DNA from: Cytospora piceicola | Lineage: Eukaryota; Ascomycota; Sordariomycetes; Diaporthales; Cytosporaceae | Length of the DNA stretch: 64,000 nucleotides | NCBI GenBank assembly: GCA_023375675.1 | Contig: JALQBC010000021.1 | Span: 620,001 to 684,000, forward strand | Direction of reading: 5' to 3' | Shown here: in pieces, positions 32,627 to 44,055 of the stretch | How positions within the stretch are numbered: position 1 is the first letter of the stretch | How the letters are laid out: every line of letters begins with the position of its first letter | Program-made: the position numbers and the translations under genes | The notes under the pieces: model-generated | What the model was told of the DNA's origin: nothing | Database searches by the model: none | The model's input: the letters and a program-made list of their open reading frames with translations, nothing else

Positions 32627-35468
32627 TCACCATCCTCTCCTCGATACTCCTCTTGGCTCATATCGGTCATTCGAGCTACTACCCACACTCCCTCCGCCAC
32701 GGCCCTCTTCGAGGCTCCGGCGGCCCATTTCGCTCACTTGCATGTCGAATACAAGAGGCTCCTCATCGGGGTCATTGTCACCTCGACCCATGCTGTAGCG
32801 GCCGCTTGAGCCCCCCACAAAGCTGCCCCTGGATGACTGGGGCGGCGTCGGTCGGCCACGGGTACTCCTGTACCGCAGACGGGCGGGCGAGGTAGAGGCA
32901 TTACTGGCTAGCAAGCCTCCAGGTGGGTTCTTCTCGTGATCTATAGAACCAGGAGATCCTGGTACCGCAGAGGTCCGGATGTTGGCCGCAGGTTGCAGGC
33001 GCGCCGCGTCTTCGGCAGACTCACCATGCTCCATCCCGAACAGCGTACTGGCAGTTGGCTCGGCCCCAAGGCTGATACTGCGGTTGCCTCCAAATGTGAG
33101 GTCCGCGTCATCTTCCTCTGCCATGGCACGGTGCTGTTGTGCCACAGAGCTGGACCTCCGGTTGCTCTGCATGATCCTCGGTGATAACGGCAACGGGATA
33201 TCAATCGCCGTTGTTCCCTCGGGACTAAGCGGCACCTCAGTAGCCGATTCCTCCTCCATGGAGGCAATTCGAGGGGCGGCCCGTGTTGCCCGTCGCGCAG
33301 CTTGAGCTTGCACTTCGTAGTCTATGATCGAATTTTCACTGAGCCGAGACGGAATTGCTGGAGTGTGTGGTGTGTGTGGGGAGAGCGGCTTCCCTGGAGA
33401 CGTTGATACTGACATAGAGTTTGGAGCAACCATGCCAGGAACGCTGGTCAATTGTCGGCTCGAAGAGCTCGACGACCGTTGCAATTGCATAGAAGATGCC
33501 ATCGACTCCGTGAGGGCATTGTTCGAATCGCGCATGTGCTGATATTTCGAAAGTTGCGCCACTGTTCTTTTGGAAGCCGATTCCCCCTTCTTCCCTGGCT
33601 CAAAACTTGGAAGAGTCTTCTTGCTATCAAGCACTTTGAGGAATTCGGAGATGTTATCATCGTCGGCATTCAAAGATCCTGAGCTCGCCTGGCCACCTGC
33701 CTCAGCCAGCAAGCCAGACCCAGGCTGCGCGATTGAGGAAGATAAGCTCTGCCTCCCGCTGCTAGCCTGGTCGTCGTCGCCGCCCCTACTTTGGCCACCG
33801 AACGAAAGTCTACCCCTGCGATGGCTGAAGCTGCTGCTGATCCTGCCGCTTGATGGTCTGGGAGATGAGCTCACGGGGATCTCCACCGCCGGCGGTGGCC
33901 CGCCACGCAAGGAAGCCGGCATCCCGGCGGTAAGCGAGTTGCGTTTCCGGGCTTGAGCAAGGGCGCTTAGTTCAGATGGTCGCTGTCCCGAAAGTGGCGA
34001 CGAGGGGAAATCTCCATCTTGGACTCTTGGTGAGCCCGACAGCGAGCCTGCCTTGAAGGGCTGAAACGAGACAGAAGGGCGTCTTCCACCATGACTGTCT
34101 TTCCCTCGGACTGATGGACGAATTGGTAAAGAATGAGACGGCTCTTCTACACTCGCTGGCACTGATCCAGTAGGTGAGCCAGTGTCTGATCCGGCCGGCT
34201 TCATTGCCTTTAAGGCTGATATGGGACTAGTACCTGGAGCTCCAGCCCCGTGGAAGGTGGACAGGCTGCCATATGTCTGTTGAGCGTCTGAAGAGCCTCT
34301 CGCGTGTCGTCGGGAGGGAAATGATCCTATATCCGCAGTGGACTCCCGGCGGCTAGAGTCCCTACTTTGAGGCAACGACGGCTTGAAGAAGTGCTCATCT
34401 ACTCCCATGAAGCGGGAACTGAGCAACGACTCCGCATCGTCGACCCTGAAGTGGCATTCATTCCGATAAGTGGCTGAAGCATAAAACCGTCCTACTGGTA
34501 CTTCTAAGTCTCCCAGGACATAGTCAGTCACCACTTCGCGGCCATCGCTGAGTGGTTGCCGAAGCGCATCATAGCCGCTTGACTCTGTCTCGCCCGTCAA
34601 TATGCGACACTTCACCTCCAGGGCGGGTTGGGGCTTTTTCGTCATAGCCTGCTGAGAGAATTTGTACGCAGGTATTACTCTGCTTGCCACAAACAGCGAC
34701 CTGAAAAAAATGATACTTTTCTTGTAAATAGTCGGCAGTATTGAGCCAAAGTCCTCAATGTCTCCCTTCGGCAAAGGCTTGAGTTCGAGCCGCCAACGCT
34801 CCAATATGACTTCGGTGTTTCGTCTTCTCATCGTAGGGCTGTCGTCGCTGGTTTCGGAAGAGTTCAGAGCTTCGAGCACATCCCACCTCTTGCCATTATC
34901 ATCTACAACCACAAGACATTGACTCGGGGAAAGTTGAGAAGCGTCTAGATAGGTCTCGATAACCATGGGCGGGAAACGGTTTTCAAAGGCGCTGCAAGTC
35001 TTCCACGTTCGAAATTCATTTCGGAATTCTTCGATCTCGTCTGTCTCTAATGAGAACTTCGGACGACCGTCAGCATCCGTACCTACACTTCGGCTCTCAA
35101 GGAAACATACCCATTTATTTATCCTGCTAGGCCCCAAGGGGCTCGTCCTAATGCGGGATTGTGCGATGACTACGGCAGCCTTGAGATACAGATTCTACAG
35201 AACATCAGCAGAGATAAAGGCGAGAAAGAGATGTGTCCCATCGCACCTGAAGGATTTGGTCCAGCTTTCTGATGGATTCGCGACTCGGACCCCTGGGCTC
35301 AAGCTCTCCGCTCCCGCCAGAGCTCGTGGTTCCTCGCCTCGGAGAGTCTGGTGGGACTCTCGTCTGAGCACCGGAGCCTTCCCTGGGATTGTTCGATCTC
35401 GTAGGATTTGTCTGGGGTGAGGAAGCAGGGGATGACACCCTCGGCGGGTGTCTAGGATGCTGGTGCAT
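32627..35468 (-). CDS. atg13: Autophagy-related protein ATG13
   Basis: Minus-strand exons 35468-35247, 35194-35111, 35056-32627; 911 aa. Regulatory subunit of the Atg1 kinase complex; TORC1 phosphorylates it in rich medium, and loss of phosphate starts autophagy. The Pro/Ser-rich N-terminus is followed by a HORMA domain (about 70-330) with KLDQILQNLYLKAAVVIAQS across intron 1, INKWFSLETDEIEEF across intron 2, then LERWRLEL, TIYKKSIIFFRSLFVASRVI and PVGRFYASATYRNECHFRVD. The C-terminal 580 residues are Ser/Pro-rich and disordered, with many RRxS-type sites, as in other ATG13 proteins. Intron 2 is 54 nt, in frame and stop-free; it was called because its removal restores the NKWF motif. Confidence 0.94.
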
Positions 35469-36795
35469 GCTGAATAAACGTTGGGGGCAAGGTCGAGCTC
35501 GGAGTATTATATGTTTGAACTGCCGGTGCAGTATATGCTGGAAATGACGCAGGACAATTCTGAGGCAAGGCGGTATCTGCGAAGTATCGACTGGTGAAGT
35601 GATGGCGGAGTGATAATGGCAGCTGCCGTGAAAGTCGAGAGGATCGAGTGTGAACGGGGGCTGCAACAAGAGTATTTACTCGCGATTCCACCGCACGTCG
35701 GCATCCATTGTTACACTTTTGTGGGGAAGTCGAGATGTCGAGAGGACCACAAGGCAGACTCGTTGAAGCTATAGCACATACGAGGCACGCTGTAGGTGGA
35801 GGTCGAGAGTCGAGGGCTGGTTGGCTAAGTGAGCAGGCACCGATCCAATCCAGGTGTCCAATTCAGGGGCTCTGTTGCACGCCAACTGTGTTCCGTTGTT
35901 GATCGAGTTGCTTAGAAAGCTGTAGACATGATGAATATTCGTCTGGGCTCGAGTTGGGTGGAGGTGAATGGTGTTGGAGGTGTGGCGGTGGTAGCGGTTG
36001 TTGTTGCTGAAGCCGGGCAGGCGGGCGTGCCCAGAAGGCAGGTCAAGAAGAAGTCACAAGACAGAGAATCGGGCAAAGAGTTGATAAGAAGCTCAGTATA
36101 GATACAATCAAGAGCTGACGTTTACGAAGGTGGACCTATGACTCTGAGGATAACCTGGGTTGACTGAGTCCGTCAGGGGTGGCAGTCGAAGTCATGGGTG
36201 AAGCGTGCCTCGTGATCCTGGCAGCTCTTTCGTCATCCAGCGCCGAGGAAGCTAGAGCAGATGGATTGAGAAGAGGCTCTGCGAATTGAGACACGACTCG
36301 ACAAGAGATGCTGTGTGACTTGTTGAAAGCCTCGTGGTCTGCTCCCAACGGCACTATCTAAAGCGGAACAGATGAGGAAGATGAAAAGGGCGTGTCCCCG
36401 AGATTGCAGAGGAAAAAGCAAATGCACAGGCACTTGGGAGTGTCAATGATGGAAGGATGGGAGACACCGGATTGAAGACGGTGTGTGGTGTGGCAGTGGT
36501 GTGGGTGTGATTGGGGTGGCCGATTTCGTCGACCTCGAGAACAGGAGCGTTGGTCGGCAAGTGGTACGTGCGCCATTCGGAAATGTATAGTACCTGGTAT
36601 TGCTTCATCCATAAATGTCATACATAAAGATGAGAGCCTTACAGGCGCAACATAGCTTGAAAACAGTCACTCTCTGTGGACTTGGACTGAGCTTTCGATA
36701 TTATATCTACGCATTGGGAGATAGAACTAATTATACCCTACTGTTGTGGGCGTAGGATGAAGAGACATTGTTGACATTCGGTCTAAGGGGCTGCA

Positions 36796-36820
36796 TAGGT
36801 ACCTGGGAATCTAGGTACCT
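36796..36820. repeat. TAGGTACCTA-type repeat
   Basis: Two TAGGTACCT units separated by GGGAATC, in non-coding DNA; same family as the repeat at 14252. Confidence 0.6.
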
Positions 36821-37056
36821 CACGACTTACTTCGAGGTGCGCCTTGTAAGTCGTAACTAAAGCACGTCAAGCGACAAACAGACAACAACGTCGGACTTTT
36901 TCTGCCACGGCTTGGCAGCCATAACAGGTATCATGATGTACCGGTACTCAATTATCCATCATTAGTGAGTCCTGTGTTGCACCACATACACAGTAAACTG
37001 GCATATCCACAGAGGCCGTGATCCAAGACATTCCGTGATCGGGACTCGAACGTTCA

Positions 37057-37074
37057 GATAAGAGATAAGATAAG
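37057..37074 (+). promoter_or_regulatory. Triple GATAAG cluster
   Basis: Three GATAAG hexamers at 37057-37062, 37064-37069 and 37069-37074. GATAAG is the core bound by fungal GATA factors such as AreA/Nit2 (nitrogen control). It lies about 1.6 kb upstream of ATG13; activity is inferred only. Confidence 0.4.
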
Positions 37075-37329
37075 GAACGGTTTCAGGGACCCTGGGAGGT
37101 CGGCATGTCGGTCAGTCTTACTGCATGAGATTGTCACCACCTTAATCGTCACTGCCGTCCTATCTACACCCGCAACGTAGGTGAACGACAACGAAGCAGC
37201 CGGTTTGACGACACCAGTTGACACAACACCGCTCCGCAGCAAGGCGTCGTTCATAGGCTGACCTTGTGAAGTCGAGACTAAAGAACAGCGCTCCTTATCG
37301 CATCTTGTCATTGGCCTCAACTGTTCTGC

Positions 37330-37608
37330 CTAAACCTGTGCGCTGTCATCATCATCATCTAATTGCTGACTCGACGTTGTCGGCGGCGGTGCATATTGTC
37401 CAGTACGCTCTTCGATACACCCTTCATCGGGACCATTCTCGTTTGTAAACAATGGACAATCGCGTCGTCGGTGGGTATTCTCATCAGTCCAATTGCAACA
37501 AAACTCGCACCATTCGCCATCTGCTCTGCTTATAGCCATATTCCGAGAAACAGGTTGTTTGCATGCATAAGCCATCCGGTTATTGTAAATGTCGTAGCCG
37601 CAATCCAT
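37330..37608 (-). CDS. Small Cys-rich hypothetical protein
   Basis: A 92-aa open frame from the ATG at 37608 (the frame stays open further upstream). It has MDCGYD, a C near 16, then EWCEFCCNW, H and RDC, giving a cluster that could bind zinc, and an Asp-rich tail (DDDDD). I do not recognise the family. No signal peptide is seen. It may be real or chance; codon content looks normal and there is no overlap with another gene. Confidence 0.3.
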   Translation of the reverse strand: MDCGYDIYNNRMAYACKQPVSRNMAISRADGEWCEFCCNWTDENTHRRRDCPLFTNENGPDEGCIEERTGQYAPPPTTSSQQLDDDDDSAQV

Positions 37609-38095
37609 CTTAATTGAAAAGGGAAAAAAGGGCCTTATAGGGACGGTATAAATAGATACCGATAGGCAGGACCTACTGCACAGCTCAAAATGAGCAACGC
37701 AGTCGACCACGCCGTTGTAGAACCGCATATGTTGGATTTGTAGTTGTGACGCAGCAGGGTGCTTGCTCCCACAAACGGTACTTGTTTCCATCTCAGGAAA
37801 CATATAACAGTTAGTCAACTTCCCGGAGGGATATGCTTTCCTTCCCGCCACAGACCAATCCCTCAAGAGGTACAAATACGATACCTATTCACATACTTGC
37901 CTTAATTAAAATTGCTAGTTGCAAGCAGGCTGGGGCTGGATGCTGAATAGGAGTGTTCAGAACCCCTGATATTCAATCACCACAGGCACTCTCTCCATGA
38001 CTACTGTGATCATGCACAGTCCCATGTATAATCATAAAAGTGGTGTCTTTCCATAAAATGCCAACCCCCAAGGCGGCTTCTTCCTACATCTCATG
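37609..38095. other. Intergenic, no gene seen
   Basis: Between the small Cys-rich frame and the 3' end of the ankyrin/RCC1/BTB gene. Nothing further is seen. Confidence 0.4.
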
Positions 38096-41000
38096 TCATG
38101 AACTAGCCTTAACAGCACCACCTCGAGCTCTACTCCGCCTATTCCCCCGACCTCCCCTGCCCTGGTCTTGATTCTGTGGCCTCGCCACTGCCTCTCCCTC
38201 AGCACCAGCATCCGCTACGCCAGCGTTACCACCACTCGTGTTATTACCCCCTCTCTCACCTCTCGCCTTCCCGCCACGACCTCCTCTCCGCCCCTTGGCA
38301 CCACCCTTCTCTGCACCCCTGTCCCTATCACGAGCCGACCTCTTAGCTTCCTCCTCCTGGGTCCGCCGTGACTCTTCCTCCCACCACTCCTGGAACGCCT
38401 GTTCCTGCTGAATCTCCTCCAAGCTGCGCTTGGCGGCCGCCTCCTTGACGCTTTCAAGGTTGCGCCTCTCCTGGTCGATGATGTCGGCCATGCTGAGACC
38501 CAAGATCGGCTCCGCTTTGGGGGCTGGTTTGAAGTAGGACTTGGAGTGCGGAACCACGGGCTTGGAAGACATGTCGGCTGAAAAGTTGGACATAGACGAG
38601 GCAGGCTTGGGTGACGGCCGTGCGGGAGGTGTCCTGATAGGTGTCCGGGACTGTCCGGAGTGGCGCGTGTCGGGGGACTGAGTCTGCCGTGGTACAGACT
38701 TTGTTGGGGCTTCGGCCACCACAAGGGGTTTTGTGTTTGACGGAACTGACTTTGGCGCCTCTACTGGGCTCTCTTGGGTGAAGGATTTGGAACCACTTGA
38801 GACTGTTTGCCAAGGTGAAGATGTGGATGCCTTTTCCCAAGCCGCCTTGACGGGCGGTATCAGGGCAGCCTGTTCTGCTTGCAGCAGCTGCTGCCTCTTG
38901 CGTTCCTTCTGCGAAAGTTTCGGCTGCTGCGGCTTCGCCGCTGCCTCTTTTGCCTTCTGTGCGGCAATGCCTGCAGAAAGGGCAGATTTACCTTGACCTG
39001 GTGATGCTTCGTGCATGATCTCACGGAGATCAAGCTTGTCAGTGGGCAACTTTGCCGAAGCCCATGGCTTGGCAGAGCTTTGAGCACCCATCTCCTGGGG
39101 TGATGCAAGTGAGGGCCCGCCTTCTGGTGAGAGCATGAGTGGGCGGTACACAGATTTCCCTTTCTCTTCACGATATGACCCTGAGAGTGAGGGTATCTGA
39201 TCAAGTTCCGACTGTCGCTTCAAATCTGAGGATCTCTGGGGTCGGACAGACGGGCTGTCATCCGGTGCTTCTTCGTCATCCATATTGAACATGAGCTCAG
39301 GCTGAGCCGCTCTGGGGCGGAGATCTGGACTGAAGGGCTCGTTTCTCCCTGCCTTCACTTTGACTCTTGATTTGTCAAGAGCAGGCGATAATGGGGAGAA
39401 ATCCTCGAGGCTGCCAAACTTGGCCTTGATCGAAGAAGAGAGCTTCCTCTCCTCATCCCTTTGATTGGCTCTGAACGCCATTTCTCTAACTCTGCGTTGT
39501 CTTTCCTCATCAATATCCTGCGCAAGCTCTGGATATTGCTCGTGGAGAAGCATCTCAGCCCGACCACTTTTTGCAAATGGATATCGGGCAAGCTGGTTAT
39601 CCCTGACGACCTCATCGAGTTCTTCCAGTAATTCAGGGTCCAGATCATCTATTCAACCGTATAGTCAGCAACTGCGGGAGGGATTTCTAAATCTGTAATC
39701 ATAGAAATGTGTCCCAGACGGCAGATGGGCACTTATGTAAAGGAATACCGTCTAGTAGAGGAGCATCCATCGGGACAAGTGGGGGAACAGGGATTCAACG
39801 TACCCAGAAGGTAGTTCTCGAGCATATCTTCCATCTGCAGAGTAACATATTCCAGGCCAGCGTCCTTGAACTCCGTCATGGAGCACGGGCTGATGGCGTT
39901 CAAGAAGTGAGCAATGTTTCGCGTGTTGATGAATCGGGCGATAACCTGCTGGCAGATTTGGGAGAGGCGGTCCAGTATGAGCTCGTTGGCAACCGAGAGG
40001 ACGTCCATTACAATATCCAAGAAATCTTCCAAACTGTCGGACACCACGTCGTCAAATATTTCACTTCCAACATCGCCATAAAGATAGCGCAGGACGAACT
40101 TGAAGGTCTCTGGCTCAATGTGTTTCAAATCGATGGGTATCCTCTCGGAAGCCCCAAGAGCTGTGCGACGGCTCGCAATCCACATTCCTTGCGAGCGACC
40201 GTAAAACAACCCCTCGAAGAACGGGCAACGCTGACACAACAATGCGCTGTGGCCCAGCGTCTCACCACCATCAAGCTCCAAAAGTGCGTCGGCATCATCA
40301 AAGAAGCGAGGGTCCTTGACGGCAGCTTGCAGATCCTGGTCTAGTGACCTCTGTGGATCGACCTGTCTTTGGGCCGCCGCCTCCAATTTGCCCATTTCTA
40401 GCTGGCCTGCTAGCTTAACAACTTCGGCGCGAACCTGGCGGTACCTGAACGCCAAAGAAGGTTCGTGGCGAGTGTAATTCCAGGCAGGTATAACGCGATC
40501 TTCGTACATGTACAGGACCAAGTTTAGCAAGGAGATGATGTCGACACCAACAAGGGTCAAGACAGTCTTTCCATCAACCATCTCGATGCTTATGAGGTCC
40601 GACAGTGGTAGCTCGTGGGCACCGTTGTTGCGGATTGTTGACAAAGCCCGCCGCAATGCCGGGCTTCGTGCCGATAACATCCAGCCGTGTACAGGGATTT
40701 TGAGGTCTGGGGAAGATGTTGTGCAAATAGCACTGTCCAAATCATTGTGCCGGTGGTGCCAGATCGACATACACTTCTGAAGATCCCCTTCAAGATCAGG
40801 CGATTTCAACACCTCGTATGCAACAGACCCAAGCTGCGCCTGTAACCCGGCAGCACCCCAAAACTTGATTTTGTCTTTCTCATGGGGGCTGGGGTCGGAG
40901 GATCTGAAGTCTTGCAGGCAGTCGAGTGGCGCGATATCGTCCCAGAGAGTCTGTTGGCCAACGATGACCTGCTCGCGCATGACTTCGGAGTCCTTCCTAA

Positions 41001-42969
41001 CTGCAGCGAACGCACCGAATATTGAGCTCCGTACAGTCACGATGTTCGTGATGCCGGGAACACGCTGGAACTTGAAGTCCTTCCGTTTGACTTCACTTGA
41101 GCCAGCTACGTAGGTGTCTTTCGCTTTGGCTCTCTTGACACGGCGCCAGACTGCTCCCGATTGCGTGCTGATGATGACTGAACCATGCTCACCAACATCG
41201 ACGGATCTCACACCATCCTTATGAGCACTCCAAATACACACTGGCTGACTGACAGCACCCTTGATCTTAGAAGGATTCGTCGTCGATGTCGAAGTCTGGG
41301 CATCTGCCTTCTGGGTGAGGTTCATGGAGAAGAGGTCCCCACGACCGCTAACCCCGACGATGGTGTCTCCCCCTGAGGTAATGTATTTGATTTGATTCCT
41401 CTCGGCATCGTACCGGGACGAGATGGATATCCTTCCTAGACGATGGTTTGTAAACCCAGCTTCAGCGAGGGGAAACTTGACGATGTTGTATCCATAGCTG
41501 GTAAAAATCACAACGGTGTGGTTTTCAAGGAGACATATGGTTGCCTTGTCGATAGCTGACACCATAATGATGCCTGCGGTTAACAGGGACGCGGCCACCT
41601 TCCTCGGGGATTGCTGTACTTCCAGGGACCGTGAGTCGGCGTCCATCAACGCCAGTTGTCCAACATTCCTACCCCATACCCAAAGACTAGAATTTGTGTG
41701 TGCTACGGAGTGTATAGTCGACGCAGCGACGCCAAGGACAACTTCCTTCTTCAGTGGTCCGAATACTTGCCGAGGCGAAAGACAGACGGGCTCTTCGCCT
41801 TTGGGAGGCTCAGGCAAAGTATAACCCAGCTGAGAGTAAGCGTTGGATCCCCACGACCAGAGCTCTCCGGTGTCAGTAACAGCCATGGTATGGTTCTGGC
41901 CGAGAGCAATCTGTACCACCTTCTTGTTCATAAGACCGCCTTGCACAGGGGTATATGTGAACCGTGTGTTCTCATCTCCCAGTCCGAGCCTACCCCCTCG
42001 TCCAACGCCACAGATATAGATATTGGACACGACATCAGTCGTCAGTATGGCGCTGTGGTATTTGGAGAGGACCACGTCGTGCACCAGCAATTCCTTATTC
42101 TGAGTGAGCGTTGGGACTTCGCCAGACAACTCGGCATCTCTCGTCTCGATGTACTCATTATGGAACCTCTCAACCAAGTGAGTAGGGCGTTCGAGATACA
42201 CGCGTTCCGGAAATTGTCGGTCATCCTCATCTCCCAGGCCAAGTGACATGTTTTTGTTGCTACCAAACGCAAAAACTTCCGTCCCATCAAGCTCGACAGG
42301 AGTCCGGCCAGAAGCATCGTTGTGAGAAATCGCGATCTCCTCGCCCTCTGAATCATCGTCAGAGTCCTCGATGTCGTCAAGGTCCTTCAAATCTCGTTCA
42401 CCGATGGTCGAGTTGTATAGGTCGAATGGACTGTTCCCTTCATGATCTTTCGTCTTGATAAGCCTTCCAACTTTTGCGACCGGGCCGCCAAGTGTCAAAC
42501 CCGCCAAATCCCTGCGCTCTTTCTCTAGTAAAAGCCTTGCGATCGATATGTTTCCAACGTATAACGCGCGATGAAGGGCGTTCCAGCCACTCTCGGGGTC
42601 TTGGAGGTAGATATCGATAGCGGGGTGGTCGAGCAGGATTTCCACGAAGGCGACGGCATTCTCGGAGGTCGAAGAGGCGGCGCGCAACAAGATGGTCAGG
42701 CCAACGTAGTCGCGGGAGTTCACCTCGGCGCGCCCAAAGTTGGCGTTGCCAGATCGCGCATTCCCTGCGGCCTGGCCAAAGCCCGATGCCTTACGCGCCT
42801 TTGCAACATTCCTTGGAGAGGTCCCGAATGCGCCGGGACTGCTGGCTCCTCCAAATCCTATGTTGGGGCTCTTCGAAGCGCTCTGGGCATTATATCCGGC
42901 GGGAGCCAGCAACCGTCGAAACTTATCGACGTTGTCATCGTGAAAGGCTTTCCAAAGTTGGTGACTCAT
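38096..42969 (-). CDS. Ankyrin-RCC1-BTB protein (IBtk-like)
   Basis: Minus-strand exons 42969-39804 and 39648-38096; 1572 aa. Domains in order: two or more ankyrin repeats (about 85-190; WNALHRALYVGNISIARLLL), RCC1-like beta-propeller repeats (about 220-500; FAFGSNKNMSLGLGD, ELWSWGSNAYSQLGY), and two BTB domains (about 735-830 and 885-1040; VHGWMLSARSPALRRAL, GHSALLCQRCPFFEGLFYG). A long disordered region follows with a helical MADIIDQERRNLESVKEA segment and an RGG-rich basic end. The order matches animal IBtk, a substrate adaptor of Cullin-3 ubiquitin ligase, and fungal BTB/ankyrin proteins. The intron (155 nt) joins YLLG to DDLDPELLEELDEVVRD, restoring the block after BTB2. A Cul3-adaptor role is inferred from the family. 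Confidence 0.88.
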
Positions 42970-44055
42970 TGGAGAAAGGAGGAGGGGCAGTAGACTCTCC
43001 TCCTAACACTTCAGTGCACCTCGCTGTGGATCTCTTGGTGGATCACGGCGTGTTTAAAGGTGCGAGAAGCGTGGAAGAGAGTCCGAAAATACACGAGTGA
43101 ATTTCGGTAGAAATGCGCAATGTCTGGCGTGTTGCTGGTGTCGGGGCGAAGTTGCCACTTGTGAGCCGGCCGGATCGGCGAAGGCAATAAAGGGCACCGC
43201 AGTGATGGTTGTCGCGGGAAGGTCGATATGTCGAATGTTGGGACTGATTGTGTCTCTGACAGAACGGATGTTCAATAACAGGTAAGGCGGGTTCAATTTC
43301 GTCGGCTTATATGACTGTCGTGGTATGCGTTGGTAAAAACCAGGACAAGCAATGTGGCCGTTGTGAGTGAGGGGCAGCTACTCCGGAAGAGGGCATTCAG
43401 TGCATACGCCGCAGCCTGAGGTCATTACCTAGTACATTCAAGGCGGACGACCAATCAGATGCTCGACATTGTAGTCGTGCGGACGGGGAGGCATCTCCGT
43501 CCAGCCGTGTATTCCGTACATGACGATCGGTTCTTAGGATGATTGTCAGTAGTTCGAAGTCTTATATCGTCGTGGAAGAACAACCAAGGCAGGCTTGGCT
43601 CGAACAATCCTCAGCAATGCTAATTTCCAGCAAACAAGGCATATAGTAGCCCACTCGTCCCCCCTTGCAGAGCAACCAACCTCGGAATTGATGCCGCTGC
43701 CGCTGCCGCTTGCCGCGGGCGACGTGATTCGAGTTCTGTGGGGCACGTTAATCAAATCAGACTCGGTTACTATACACTTGCCCATTGTCAAGTATTGAAT
43801 ACCAGGGTAATATTTGTTGCCTGTATACCACTAATGGTTATTCAAGTTACTCGGGAATCACAACTGAAATTGGTCTCGACAAAGGAGACATAACCCAAGC
43901 ATGTCAGCGGCTACCAAGCCTACAAAACGTTGGTGATGACCAGGGTGCGTATCCAAACCATCAGACCCAAGCACCAGTGACCACGCATGGTTGGGACATA
44001 CCCAGACAAAACCACAGCAACCGAACGCCAAAGAACCCACTCATTCCATTCCCTT
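42970..44055. promoter_or_regulatory. IBtk-like upstream region, no gene seen
   Basis: Spacer between the start of the IBtk-like gene and the 3' end of the carrier gene (both minus). Only short frames are present. Confidence 0.45.

Larger units (their letters stand above)
35469..37329. promoter_or_regulatory. ATG13 upstream region
   Basis: About 1.9 kb with no convincing gene. It holds GATAAG sites (36083-36088 and a triple cluster 37057-37074) and a TAGGTACCTA-type repeat (36796-36820). It likely carries the ATG13 promoter and leader; transcripts without coding function cannot be excluded. Confidence 0.45.

Noticed and set aside
37035..37060. tRNA T-loop-like GTTCGAGTCCCG on the minus strand
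   Set aside because: The flanking bases do not form a T-stem, and no acceptor stem or anticodon arm can be drawn.
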